Assembly (NCBI GenBank): GCA_964548225.1
Contig: CAZJQP010000001.1
Coordinates: 136,632-200,631 of the forward strand
DNA: 64,000 nt
Direction of reading: 5' to 3'
Source of the DNA: CALMEH01 sp964548225
Lineage (GTDB): Bacteria; Acidobacteriota; Blastocatellia; Pyrinomonadales; Pyrinomonadaceae
A program made the position numbers and the translations under genes. The notes under the pieces are model-generated. The model was not told where the DNA came from, made no database searches, and was given only the letters and a program-made list of their open reading frames with translations. Shown piece after piece: positions 34,265 to 43,415 of this stretch (the stretch's first letter is position 1; every line of letters starts with the position of its first letter).

Positions 34265-36957
34265 AACTTAAAAGAAACATTTTCGGGATATTGGCAATCA
34301 TTTTTCTGACGGCATTTGCCGGACACGCGGCAACGATTACGGTCAACACTTTGGCGGACGAAAACAACACGAACGCGGCGGCTTGCAGTTTGCGCGAAGC
34401 GATTAACAACGCGAACGGCGATAACACGACAAACGGTTTAGGTTGTGTTGCAGGTTCGGGAACGGACGACATCGTTATTAATGTCAACGGCACGATTACG
34501 CCGACAACTGTTTTGCCGTCAATAACTTCGTCGTTAAACATTACGGGCAACGGAGCAAGTCTGCTGTCGGTATCAGGCAACAATGCGCGGCGTGTTTTCG
34601 TAATTTCATCCGGCACGGTTTCTATCAACAATTTGACGGCAACTGCAGGTTTCAATTCGGAGCAAGCAGGCGGCATATATAATGATGGCGGAACGGTTAC
34701 GCTGTCGGGTTTAGTGGTCAGCAATTCGAGTTCGGAGCAAGCAGGCGGAATTCAAAATAACGGGACGATGATTGTTAACAATTCAACTGTTACCAATAAT
34801 CAGGCGACAATCTCTCTTGGCGGCGGAATAATGAATTATGGAACTCTGACGATTAACAATTCGACGATTTCCAATAATCAAGGCAGCGCACAGGGCGGCG
34901 GAATTACCAATTATGCCAGTTTGACCGTTAACGACTCGACTTTCACCAATAATTCAACGCCCAATCTCGGAGGCGCGATCATAAACAACAGCAGCACGTT
35001 TTTCAGCGTTACGCGCAGCACTTTTGTCGGTAATACGGCTGGAACCGGAGGCGCAATATATCTTACCAGTCCGACTGCTTCAACCGTTACCAACAGCACT
35101 TTTTCAAATAACTCGGCAAATTCCGGCAGTGCCGTTAGTTTAGAATCCGCGCTGACGATGAGGAACTGCACGGTCAGCGGTAATCGCAGTGAAAACGGTG
35201 CTATCTTAATTAACGGCGGTTCGGGAGCCGCCACTCTGATCAATAATATCGTCGCCGGAAACACCAATAATACTCAAACTATTCAATTAGACATCAGCAC
35301 GTCCGCTGGTGGAACTGTGGTTACAGGAAGTTCTTTTAACAATATTGTCGGAACAGGCGGTTCGGGTGGTTTGACGAATGGCGTGAACGGCAATCAAGTT
35401 GGCGTATCGCTTGCGAGTGTTCGATTATTGCCGCTCGGCAGTTACGGCGGATTGGTTCAAACGATGCCGATTCGCCCCAATTCTCCGGCGCGAAATGCGG
35501 GAACGAACACGGGCGCACCGGCAACCGACGCACGCGGGTTTAATCGTCCGCAAGCCACGACAACCGACATCGGTGCGTTCGAGATTCAGACGAATTCGGT
35601 CGTAACGAATACGGCAAACAACGGTGCGGGAAGTTTGCGTCAAGCCGTAACGGATATTGCTTCGGGCGACATCATTCAATTTGAAACGCCGCTTTTTGAC
35701 ACGGCACAGACGATTTCGCTTTCCGCCGGACAAATCACACTCAATAAAAATTTAACGATTTACGGCAACGGCGCGAATATTTTGAATGTTCAGAATACGG
35801 CGGCGCAAAGCACGACGAGTCGCGTTTTTAATATTTCTACGAGCGGTTTTACTATTAATCTGAATGGCGTAACTGTCAGTGGTGGAAACGTCAGCGGCGA
35901 TGGCGGCGGAATCTTTAATTTTGGCAGCACTCTGTCACTCACCAATTGTGTCATTGACGGCAATACTGCGACCGGGGACGGCGGCGGTATTCGCAGTAGC
36001 GGCAATATGACGGTTCTCGGCTCAACTATTTCAAATAATACAGCTACCAGCGCGGGCGGTAATAAAGCCGGCGGCATTGATTTTTCCGGTGGCTCTTTAG
36101 TGATTACAAATTCGACCATTTCCGGTAATTCCTCACTCGGCGGCAATACTAATGCGGGCGGCATTTGGTCAAATAACAATACAACAATTACCAATTCGAC
36201 AATTACGAACAATATAGCGAACGGCACAAATAGCGGCGGCGGTATTTACAAAACCGGCGGACCGGCAATTATCGTGCGAAATTCCATCATTGCCGCTAAT
36301 CAAAATAACGCAACGATTCCTGATGTCAGCGGCGGTTTTAACTCCGGCGGCTACAATCTCATCGGTAATGTCGGCACGGCAATCGGATTTAATCAACCGA
36401 CTGACCAGACGGGTTCAAATCCTTTGTTTGAAAATTCTGATGGAAAATCGCTTGCGCCTACTGTGATTTTTGATCCGATGCTTGCACCGTTGGCGAATAA
36501 TGGCGGAACTGTGCCGACACACGCCGTGATGAACGGTTCGCGGGCTATTGATAAAGGCAATTCTTTTGGTTCGACTACGGATTCTCGCGGACTGCTTCGT
36601 CCGCTTGACAATCCTTTGATTGCAAACGCGGCAGGCGGCGACGGTGCGGACATCGGCGCGTTTGAGGCGCAAGCTCCGACATCGGCTTCGGTTTCAATTA
36701 GCGGACAAGTTTTTACAACTGACGGCAGAGGTTTGCGAAATGCTTTTGTAACAATCACCGACACGCAAGGAAATTTGATGACGGCAAGAACTTCGGCGTT
36801 CGGATTTTACCGATTCGACGAAATCCAAGTCGGCGAAACTTACGTTATCGAAGTTCGTTCAAAGAATTTCCAATTCGCGCCGCAAATCGTTTCGGTCAGC
36901 GAAGAATTAACCGGATTCAATTTTTATGCAATTGGAAGTTTAATGAAAGAAAAGTAG
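34261..36957 (+). CDS. Giant secreted parallel beta-helix protein, CSLREA type
   Basis: 898 aa with a signal peptide (about 5-23, ending GHAA). Begins ITVNTLADE...CSLREAINNAN, the CSLREA domain, followed by two long right-handed beta-helix regions (about 80-440 and 450-800) full of NS.(I/V)(S/T)NN ladder repeats. A second partial CSLREA-like segment (AGSLRQAV) begins the second helix. Choice-of-anchor-Q-like ends (DIGAFE) occur after each. The last 85 aa form a carboxypeptidase-regulatory-like beta-sandwich (SISGQVFTTDGRG...). A cell-surface adhesin or polysaccharide-binding role is inferred. Confidence 0.85.
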   Translation: MKLKRNIFGILAIIFLTAFAGHAATITVNTLADENNTNAAACSLREAINNANGDNTTNGLGCVAGSGTDDIVINVNGTITPTTVLPSITSSLNITGNGASLLSVSGNNARRVFVISSGTVSINNLTATAGFNSEQAGGIYNDGGTVTLSGLVVSNSSSEQAGGIQNNGTMIVNNSTVTNNQATISLGGGIMNYGTLTINNSTISNNQGSAQGGGITNYASLTVNDSTFTNNSTPNLGGAIINNSSTFFSVTRSTFVGNTAGTGGAIYLTSPTASTVTNSTFSNNSANSGSAVSLESALTMRNCTVSGNRSENGAILINGGSGAATLINNIVAGNTNNTQTIQLDISTSAGGTVVTGSSFNNIVGTGGSGGLTNGVNGNQVGVSLASVRLLPLGSYGGLVQTMPIRPNSPARNAGTNTGAPATDARGFNRPQATTTDIGAFEIQTNSVVTNTANNGAGSLRQAVTDIASGDIIQFETPLFDTAQTISLSAGQITLNKNLTIYGNGANILNVQNTAAQSTTSRVFNISTSGFTINLNGVTVSGGNVSGDGGGIFNFGSTLSLTNCVIDGNTATGDGGGIRSSGNMTVLGSTISNNTATSAGGNKAGGIDFSGGSLVITNSTISGNSSLGGNTNAGGIWSNNNTTITNSTITNNIANGTNSGGGIYKTGGPAIIVRNSIIAANQNNATIPDVSGGFNSGGYNLIGNVGTAIGFNQPTDQTGSNPLFENSDGKSLAPTVIFDPMLAPLANNGGTVPTHAVMNGSRAIDKGNSFGSTTDSRGLLRPLDNPLIANAAGGDGADIGAFEAQAPTSASVSISGQVFTTDGRGLRNAFVTITDTQGNLMTARTSAFGFYRFDEIQVGETYVIEVRSKNFQFAPQIVSVSEELTGFNFYAIGSLMKEK

Positions 36958-36968
36958 TTTTCGGGAAG

Positions 36969-37060
36969 ATTTTTAACCACAAAATTACACTAAACGGCAC
37001 GAAACAAGAAAAAACTAGGCAATTTTCGTGTTATGCGCGTGTATTTTCGTGGTTAAAAAT
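36969..37060. repeat. Palindromic repeat (AACCACAAAATTACAC type)
   Basis: 22-bp arms (36969-36990 and 37039-37060) with two mismatches, 48-nt loop. It directly follows the beta-helix gene and resembles dispersed AACCACGAA-type intergenic repeats seen in many environmental genomes (from memory). Confidence 0.55.
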
Positions 37061-37116
37061 CTTAGTCTTATTTGAGTTTGAACAAAAAAACTTCTTAGGA
37101 AACCGTCTCAAATGGC

Positions 37117-37547
37117 TTTGAGGCGGTTTTTTATGTGCTTGAGGTGAATGTTTATGGCTTTGAGGCAAATGTTTATGTGTTTGAGGCTCTTAATATTTGG
37201 TTTGAGCCGAATGTTTATGGCTTTGAGGCTCTTAATATTTGGTTTGAGGCAATTGTTTTTCGATTTGAACCTGCCTCAAACACATAAACATTCGGCTCAA
37301 AGCCATAAACATTCGGCTCAAAGGCAAAAACATTTGCCTCAAACTGTTTTGAGGCAGGCTCAAAGACAATATTAAGAGCCTCAAACTGTTTTGAGGCAGG
37401 CTCAAACCAAATATTAAGAGGCTCAAAGACAATATTAAGAGCCTCAAACGCAAAAACATTCGCCTCAAACTAAATATTAAGAGGCTCAAACCGAATATCA
37501 AGAGGCTCAAAGACAATATCAAGAGGCTCAAACCGAATGTTAAGAAG
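37117..37547. repeat. 21-bp-phased array of 21 units with central inversion
   Basis: Eight TTTGAG-type units start at 37117, 37138, 37159, 37180, 37201, 37222, 37243 and 37264. Thirteen CTCAAA-type units, the reverse complement, follow at 37275 and every 21 bp to 37527. Phase is exact within each half. The halves pair: 37204-37227 is perfectly complementary to 37296-37319 over 24 bp. Two variable fillings alternate: AACATTCGG-type and AATATTAAGAG-type. Open frames on both strands are a by-product of the 21-bp period. The CAAAC-N-AA-...-TT core is shared with 22285-22575. Confidence 0.88.
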
Positions 37548-37587
37548 CTGTTTTAAAACTCTAAAAAGCCTGATGATTGCGAGTGGT

Positions 37588-37685
37588 TTATCAATTATTA
37601 ATTATCAATTATCAATTATATGTTTGGGGTTTTAAGCGTAACCCACGACAATTTAATGGATAATTGGTAATTGATAATTGATAAC
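37588..37685. repeat. AT-rich palindromic repeat (AATTATCAATTA type)
   Basis: Left arm of TTATCAATTATTAATTATCA-like units (37588-37619) faces a right arm of TAATTGGTAATTGATAATTG-like units (37661-37683). Pairing is imperfect. It is related to 7665-7736. Confidence 0.5.
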
Positions 37686-37823
37686 GCTGTGCTTTGTTTC
37701 CTAAGCATATTCAGCTTTAAAACAGATTCTAAGACATCAATGGAAATTACGAACTTTTGGTAGAACTCAGAACGCGCTCAAATTATTTTTGCGATAGCTT
37801 CTAAATTTTTCAGAATTCGGCAG

Positions 37824-37906
37824 AATCGAAAAAAGTAGGGAATAAAAAGAAAAACCTCTTGATGTTCACTACTTTTTTCGATTTTTTATGATAAGGTTTT
37901 TCTTTT
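37824..37906 (+). promoter_or_regulatory. Two interlocked hairpins in the leader of the polysaccharide operon
   Basis: Arm A (37824-37838) is a perfect 15-bp complement of A' (37869-37883), which is followed by T6. Arm B (37845-37857) is a perfect 13-bp complement of B' (37894-37906). The order A-B-A'-B' means the two stems compete or form a pseudoknot. B' holds the only Shine-Dalgarno-like AAGG before the GTG at 37916. An attenuator or translational switch is inferred; the ligand is unknown. Confidence 0.5.
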
Positions 37907-37915
37907 AATCAATCT

Positions 37916-39421
37916 GTGACCGACAAAGAAATTTCCGCCGAACAAAATTCAGAAAAAAACGAACGCCAAAGTGCGAGTTGGGATTTGCAAAATGCCATTC
38001 GCAATTATTCAACTCTTGTGGCAACACAGATTGCGGTCGCTTTTTTTTCGTTCGCGTCTGCGTGGCTGGCAACTCGTTATCTCGGCACAGAAGGTTATGG
38101 CGGCGTGGTCGCGGTAATTGCGGCTTCGCAAGTCGCGCAGATTTTTGTAAATTGGACGTGCGTTGCGTTGGCGCGTTACGGCGTTGAAGAATTTGTCGAA
38201 TCCGGCAAAATCAGTAAAACATTTTGGGCGCGGACATTGATTTTTTTGCCGAATACGCTGATTTTTCTCGCGCTCTCTTTTCTATGGCTTCCTCTAATTT
38301 CAAGCTGGCTCAAACTTCCCGCCGAAGCGATCTGGTATATCGCCGCGCATTTTCTTGTTACTGCCGTTTGGCTACACATTCAGCACGCTCTTCAAGGCGC
38401 GAAACTGCCGCGTCTTCAGGGAATTCTGCTTGCCGTTGAAAGATTTTTGATTTTTTCGGGTTTGTTGGGGTTGGTTTTCAGCGGCAAATTAACGTATCTT
38501 TCGGCGGTCGTCATTTTCATCGTTTCGCCGCTTTTGATGGCATTTGTCGGGATTTTTCAGCTTCGTAAATTTATTGTGGGACGAATTGGTTTTGAAACGG
38601 ACGCGCTGAAGAAAATCTTGAAATTTTCCGTGCCGCTCATACCTTTTTATATTGTCGGTTATCTTTCGACAAATTATCTGGACGCGATTTTTATTTCGCA
38701 ATACCTTTCAAAATCGGATTTGGGCGTTTATGCCATTGCGTATCAAATAAACGGAATTTTGATGCAGTTTCCGACGCTTGCGGGAAGTCTTCTTTTGCCG
38801 TTTTTCGTAACTCTTCAAACAAGCGGAAGCCTTGAAAAATTAAAGGTCTATATGGAAGATATTCTGCCTTTGCTGACCTTTGCCGGTGCAATTTTAAGTG
38901 TTTGCGTCGCGTTTGCGATGCAGATTTTGATTCCGCTCGTTTTTGGTCAAGAAGTCGGCGGCGCAGTGATTATTTTTTGGATTTTAATGTCGAGCGCGGT
39001 TTTGGCAATTCCGGTTTTTCTCGGTTACGCGCCTTATTCCAATTCGATTTCGGTTACATATATTGCAACTTTGATGGGAATTTCCGCGGCGATTGTTAAT
39101 CTTACCGCTAATTTTTTGTTAATTCCGCGTTACGGTTTGAAAGGTTGCGCGTGGGCAACGGTTTTGGCATCTGCGGCGAGTGTTTTAACGGCAATAATTA
39201 TCGGCGGAAAGAGATTCAAACTTCGTCTGAAATGGACGCTTCCGGCAGTTTTGCCTGCGCTTTTCGGTTCTGCATCTGCTTCGTGGACGGAAAATCTCTG
39301 GCTTGCGCTTGTTTTGGCTTTTGCCTCTGCATTTGCTATTGTGCTACTTTATCGAAATTCGTTCGTGCAGAGCGTAAAACTGCTTTCGGATTATCGGAAA
39401 TTATTATCGAACCGCACATAA
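37916..39421 (+). CDS. Wzx-type polysaccharide flippase
   Basis: 501 aa with about 13-14 hydrophobic helices and the polysaccharide-transporter layout (..IAVAFFSFASAWLATRYLGTEGYGG.. near the start). Flips lipid-linked glycan repeat units across the inner membrane. GTG start with poor ribosome-site match, which may matter for leader control. First gene of the cluster; the next gene starts 3 bp after its stop. Confidence 0.85.
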   Translation: MTDKEISAEQNSEKNERQSASWDLQNAIRNYSTLVATQIAVAFFSFASAWLATRYLGTEGYGGVVAVIAASQVAQIFVNWTCVALARYGVEEFVESGKISKTFWARTLIFLPNTLIFLALSFLWLPLISSWLKLPAEAIWYIAAHFLVTAVWLHIQHALQGAKLPRLQGILLAVERFLIFSGLLGLVFSGKLTYLSAVVIFIVSPLLMAFVGIFQLRKFIVGRIGFETDALKKILKFSVPLIPFYIVGYLSTNYLDAIFISQYLSKSDLGVYAIAYQINGILMQFPTLAGSLLLPFFVTLQTSGSLEKLKVYMEDILPLLTFAGAILSVCVAFAMQILIPLVFGQEVGGAVIIFWILMSSAVLAIPVFLGYAPYSNSISVTYIATLMGISAAIVNLTANFLLIPRYGLKGCAWATVLASAASVLTAIIIGGKRFKLRLKWTLPAVLPALFGSASASWTENLWLALVLAFASAFAIVLLYRNSFVQSVKLLSDYRKLLSNRT

Positions 39422-39424
39422 AAT

Positions 39425-40330
39425 ATGCTGAAAATGTATCAAAAACACGCTCATTCGGGCAGTTCGGCTGAGCTTTGGGAAGAAAATTGGAAATCGGCAC
39501 AATTTTATCAGGCACTCGAATTTTGTCGGGTTGATCCTTTGCGTCCTCTTTTTGAAAAATATGCCAAAAAAGGTTCGTTGATGCTCGAAGGCGGTTGCGG
39601 AATGGGACAATATGTAACTTTTTACACGGAAAGAGGCGTAAATGTCGTCGGACTCGATTTCGCGCAGAGAGCTTTGCATCAACTCAACCGTCGCGTTCCG
39701 AATTTGAAATTATGTGCCGGAAATGTTGCGGCTTTGCCCTTTGCCGATGAAACTTTTGATGTTTATTATTCGGGCGGCGTAGTCGAACATTTTGAAAGCG
39801 GCGCGGAAAAATCTTTGTCGGAAGCACGGCGGGTTCTGAAAAAAGACGGAGTTTTGCTAATCAGCGTGCCGCATTTCAGCCCGCTTCGGCGCGTTCTTTC
39901 GCCGCTCAAAAAAGATGTTTGGCGGCGCGTCGGGAAATCGGAAACGGAAAATCGGACGGAAAACGATTTGAATTTCTTTCAATATGCGTATCAACCGCGC
40001 GAATTTTCCAAAATGCTCGAAAATGCTGGTCTTAAGGTTATTGACAGACAGGGTTTTGCCGTTCTTTGGGGACTTTCGGATTTACCTTTTCTCAGCGAGA
40101 AAAGCGAGATTAAAGCGTCGGAAAACGGTCAGGCAAAACCTGTGGCGGTGGAGGAAAAAACCGATTTATCAAAAATTAATCAGCCTGTATCGGCTTCACT
40201 TTTGAAACGTCTGGTAGTTGCCGAAGATGCTTCGATTCCGGTTTTGGGGCTTGGCGTAAAATTTATGCGTTGGGCAGTCAGCAATATGATGATGTATGTT
40301 TGTGTCAGAAAAGAATCGAAACTTAAATGA
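39425..40330 (+). CDS. SAM-dependent methyltransferase
   Basis: 301 aa, class I fold: motif I MLEGGCGMGQYV, GVNVVGLDFA after it, and LPFADETFDVYYSGGVVEHF as motif II/III. The C-terminal 100 aa is longer than a minimal domain and less conserved. Acceptor unknown, probably a glycan or its precursor given the neighbours. It ends just before the next glycosyltransferase gene. Confidence 0.82.
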   Translation: MLKMYQKHAHSGSSAELWEENWKSAQFYQALEFCRVDPLRPLFEKYAKKGSLMLEGGCGMGQYVTFYTERGVNVVGLDFAQRALHQLNRRVPNLKLCAGNVAALPFADETFDVYYSGGVVEHFESGAEKSLSEARRVLKKDGVLLISVPHFSPLRRVLSPLKKDVWRRVGKSETENRTENDLNFFQYAYQPREFSKMLENAGLKVIDRQGFAVLWGLSDLPFLSEKSEIKASENGQAKPVAVEEKTDLSKINQPVSASLLKRLVVAEDASIPVLGLGVKFMRWAVSNMMMYVCVRKESKLK

Positions 40331-40334
40331 AAAA

Positions 40335-41462
40335 ATGAAGCCGATAAAAGTTTTGCACATTCACGAAGTCGAAAAAGAAGCCTTTTATTTCAGCAATCTG
40401 ATTGATTTTATAAACCGCGATGAAATCGAAATCTCGTTTGTAACACTTGCGCCGGAAGGCGGTTTTACCGAAAGTATGAAACGGCGCGGTGTTAAAGTTT
40501 ATGCGCTCGATTCTTTGAGTAAAAAAAAACTTACTAATGCGGCACGGAAGATTTGGCAGATTCTAAAAGACGAAAATCCCGAAATTGTGCATACGCATCT
40601 CTTTAATGCGACGACTATCGGCTTGAATTTGGCGCATTGGCAGAAACGAAAAAAAATCATCACGCGCCATCATTCGGACGCTCTGCATTTGCTTCCCGAT
40701 AGAGCTAAACGTGCTTTTTATTTAAATTTAGAGCGGCGCAACAATCGTCTGGCAAATCATATTATTGCACCGTCGAAAATGGTTCGTGAATGTCTCGTAG
40801 ATTGGGAAAAAACGCCGCCGGAAAAAGTTTCAATCATTCCTTACGGGCAAACGCCGGAGCGTTTTGAAAAAGTTACGCCCGAAATTATCAAGGAAAAACG
40901 AGCCGAACTCGGTTTTGAAAATCAACTTTCGCTCGTTTGTGTGTCGCGGCTTTTCAATCGCAAAGGTCATCAATATTTGTTTGAAGCCGCCGCGCCTTTG
41001 TTCAAAAAAGGGTTGAATGCCAAACTTTTTTTGGTCGGCACAGGCGATTATAAAGAAAATCTGGAGCGCATTGCGAAAGATTTGGGAATCTTGCAAAATA
41101 TTGAGTTTTTAGGCTGGCGCGACGACGGTTTGCAGATTATCGGTGCAGCGGACATTATCGTTCATCCTTCGCTCGAAGACGCGCTTTCGCAAAGTTTGAT
41201 TGAAAGTTTGATGCTTCAGCGTCCGATTATTGCAACGGACATCAGCGGCGCAAGCGACACGCTGGACGGCGGAAAATACGGGAAATTAGTTCCGCCCGCC
41301 GATTCGGAAAGTTTTCGTATCGCTTTGCAGGAAACAATCGAAAACCTCGACGCGGCACGCGAAAACGCCAAACTCGGCAGAAAATATCTGCTCGAATATA
41401 TGAGCGCAGAGCGCACGGCAGGCGAATATGCGAAGATTTACAAGAAAGTTTTAGATTTATAA
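40335..41462 (+). CDS. Glycosyltransferase, GT4 family
   Basis: 375 aa, GT-B fold: N-terminal KVLHIHEVEKEAFYF, the junction IIPYGQTPERF, and C-terminal EDALSQSLIESLMLQRPIIA with the paired glutamates that hold the nucleotide sugar in retaining GT4 enzymes. ATG at 40335 is preferred; an earlier ATG at 40296 would overlap the methyltransferase. Donor sugar not predictable. Confidence 0.88.
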   Translation: MKPIKVLHIHEVEKEAFYFSNLIDFINRDEIEISFVTLAPEGGFTESMKRRGVKVYALDSLSKKKLTNAARKIWQILKDENPEIVHTHLFNATTIGLNLAHWQKRKKIITRHHSDALHLLPDRAKRAFYLNLERRNNRLANHIIAPSKMVRECLVDWEKTPPEKVSIIPYGQTPERFEKVTPEIIKEKRAELGFENQLSLVCVSRLFNRKGHQYLFEAAAPLFKKGLNAKLFLVGTGDYKENLERIAKDLGILQNIEFLGWRDDGLQIIGAADIIVHPSLEDALSQSLIESLMLQRPIIATDISGASDTLDGGKYGKLVPPADSESFRIALQETIENLDAARENAKLGRKYLLEYMSAERTAGEYAKIYKKVLDL

Positions 41463-41469
41463 AACGTAA

Positions 41470-42597
41470 ATGTCAGAGAAAGTTATATTACCGAAGGGAA
41501 GACTTGGAAGTATAGATTTATTACGAGGCGTTGCGGCACTTGCGGTTGCCGTATTTCACGTTTTTGATAAAGGAATTTTTAATACTGCATTTACTTCAAA
41601 CTCTTTCATACAAACGCTTTACACCGTCCCGATTTCATTCGGTTATACAGGTGTTTATCTGTTCTTCGTGATTTCCGGTTTTTGCATCCATCTGCGTTGG
41701 GCAAAGGCTTTTGCCAGAAACGACAAGGATTTTTCATTGGATTTTAAGGCTTTTTGGAAAAGACGAATTATCAGACTTTATCCGGCGTATTTGGTAACCT
41801 TGGCAATTTGTATCGGATTGGGATTTTATCAAGGCGAAATAAAGTTTTCATCATTTTTTATTTGGGATGTTATTTCGCATTTATTGATGATTCACAATTT
41901 CGACGCAAAAACCGTGTATAGCATAAACGGAGTTTTATGGACGTTAGCAATTGAAGAACAACTTTATCTGGCATATTTTCTGCTCGTTTGGCTAAGAGAA
42001 AAATTCGGTTGGAAAATAACAATTGCAATTTGCTTTTCGGTTAGAATTGCTTGGTTCGCATTCTGTTTCGCGCTAAATTATTTGTTTAAACTGCAAATTC
42101 CCGTTTCCGAATCTTCTTTTGCGAATTGGTGTGTTTGGGCTTTAGGCGCAATCGGAATTGAAGCTGCTTTGGGAATTATTAAATTACCCAAATGGCTGAG
42201 TTCATTATTTGTTGCAAGTTTGGTTTTAATTACGGTTTCGGTTTTGGAATATGCGGATTTTTATTTCGGAAGAGTCGGAATTTTGAATAAATTCGTGTGG
42301 TTTGTATCACAGCCGCTTTGGGGAATAGGCTTTTTTATCCTAATAAATAATCTTGTCAACAGAGAAATAAAATGGTTCAAATCAAACAGCGAAATTAAAT
42401 ACAAAGATAAAAATTTCTTAATCAAAGTTTTCGTCGGTTTAGGAGTTTTTTCTTATTCGCTTTATCTAACTCACGAAATCGTTTTGCATTTATTTAAGAC
42501 AACGGAAATTTTACTCGTTTTAATTTGCATAGCTTTTGCTTATATATTTTATTTGGCTTTTGAAAAACCTTTTATTAAAATTTTGGAAAAAAGCTGA
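41470..42597 (+). CDS. Membrane acyltransferase, acyltransferase-3 family
   Basis: 375 aa, about ten membrane helices. Start DLLRGVAALAVAVFHVFDKG carries the catalytic histidine region of OafA/acyltransferase-3 proteins; FFVISGFCIHLRW and KRRIIRLYPAYL follow in order. It O-acylates surface glycans, usually with acetyl groups. Located 7 bp after the GT4 gene. Confidence 0.88.
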   Translation: MSEKVILPKGRLGSIDLLRGVAALAVAVFHVFDKGIFNTAFTSNSFIQTLYTVPISFGYTGVYLFFVISGFCIHLRWAKAFARNDKDFSLDFKAFWKRRIIRLYPAYLVTLAICIGLGFYQGEIKFSSFFIWDVISHLLMIHNFDAKTVYSINGVLWTLAIEEQLYLAYFLLVWLREKFGWKITIAICFSVRIAWFAFCFALNYLFKLQIPVSESSFANWCVWALGAIGIEAALGIIKLPKWLSSLFVASLVLITVSVLEYADFYFGRVGILNKFVWFVSQPLWGIGFFILINNLVNREIKWFKSNSEIKYKDKNFLIKVFVGLGVFSYSLYLTHEIVLHLFKTTEILLVLICIAFAYIFYLAFEKPFIKILEKS

Positions 42598-42632
42598 AAA
42601 ATCAGAATCGGAAAAATTTTATTTTATAACGA

Positions 42633-43415
42633 ATGTCAGTATCGGAAAGATTTCAGGGTGCAAATATAATTGACGCGGGCGCGTTGTCGCCGTATTGGGG
42701 CGAACATACGGCGCGTTATTCGTTTGTTTTGCCTTATATTAAAGACAAAAAAGTTCTCGATATTGCCTGCGGAACGGGTTATGGTTTGGCGTTTTTGAAA
42801 GCGTCGGCAAAATCGGTTACGGGCGTTGACGTGGACATCGAAGCGGCGCGGCAGGCAAAAAGCGAATGCGATGAAAAAGCTGGAGTTTTGCTTGGCGACG
42901 GCACGAATTTGCCGTTTCACGATGAAAGTTTCGATGTCGTAACTTCGTTTGAAACACTTGAACATTTGCACGCCCGAACGCAATTTTTATCCGAATTGAA
43001 AAGAGTTTTGAAGCCGAAAGGTTTATTGATTTTGTCCACGCCGAACGCTTTTTACACAAAACCTGTGAACGGCAAACCGAAAAATCCGTTTCACGTTTTT
43101 GAATATGAACCGGAAGAATTGAAAAAAGATTTGGAAAGCCAATTTGCCATAAGCGAATTCGTCGGGCAAAGTTTAGACAAAAGTTTTTCGATTCCGCCTT
43201 TTTACGATGCACAACAGGAATTGCCGACGGATTTTTCGACGCAAAGCAAACTTTTTGCGTGGCGTGTTTTCAATAAAGTGCCGCTCGGTTTGCGTGAAAA
43301 TTTGAGTCAAATACTTTGGAAAAAGCCTTTTTATCCAACCGAAAAAGATTATAAATTCGAGGAAAGCACGATAGAAAACGCACCGGTTTTGGTGGCGGTT
43401 TGCGAAAAAATTTAA
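42633..43415 (+). CDS. SAM-dependent methyltransferase
   Basis: 260 aa. Motif I VLDIACGTGYGLAFL, followed by LPFHDESFDVVTSFETLEHL. Class I methyltransferase of the Methyltransf_11/25 kind. Its TAA overlaps the ATG of the following GT2 gene by one base (TAATG), so the two are coupled. Acceptor unknown. Confidence 0.85.
   Translation: MSVSERFQGANIIDAGALSPYWGEHTARYSFVLPYIKDKKVLDIACGTGYGLAFLKASAKSVTGVDVDIEAARQAKSECDEKAGVLLGDGTNLPFHDESFDVVTSFETLEHLHARTQFLSELKRVLKPKGLLILSTPNAFYTKPVNGKPKNPFHVFEYEPEELKKDLESQFAISEFVGQSLDKSFSIPPFYDAQQELPTDFSTQSKLFAWRVFNKVPLGLRENLSQILWKKPFYPTEKDYKFEESTIENAPVLVAVCEKI

Noticed and set aside
37148..37531. Heptad-repeat proteins on both strands
   Set aside because: Frames stay open on both strands only because the 21-bp period is divisible by three and the unit lacks stops. 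No ribosome site is present.
37117..37547. CRISPR array
   Set aside because: Units are degenerate, contiguous and inverted halfway, there are no unique spacers between fixed repeats, and no cas gene is near.
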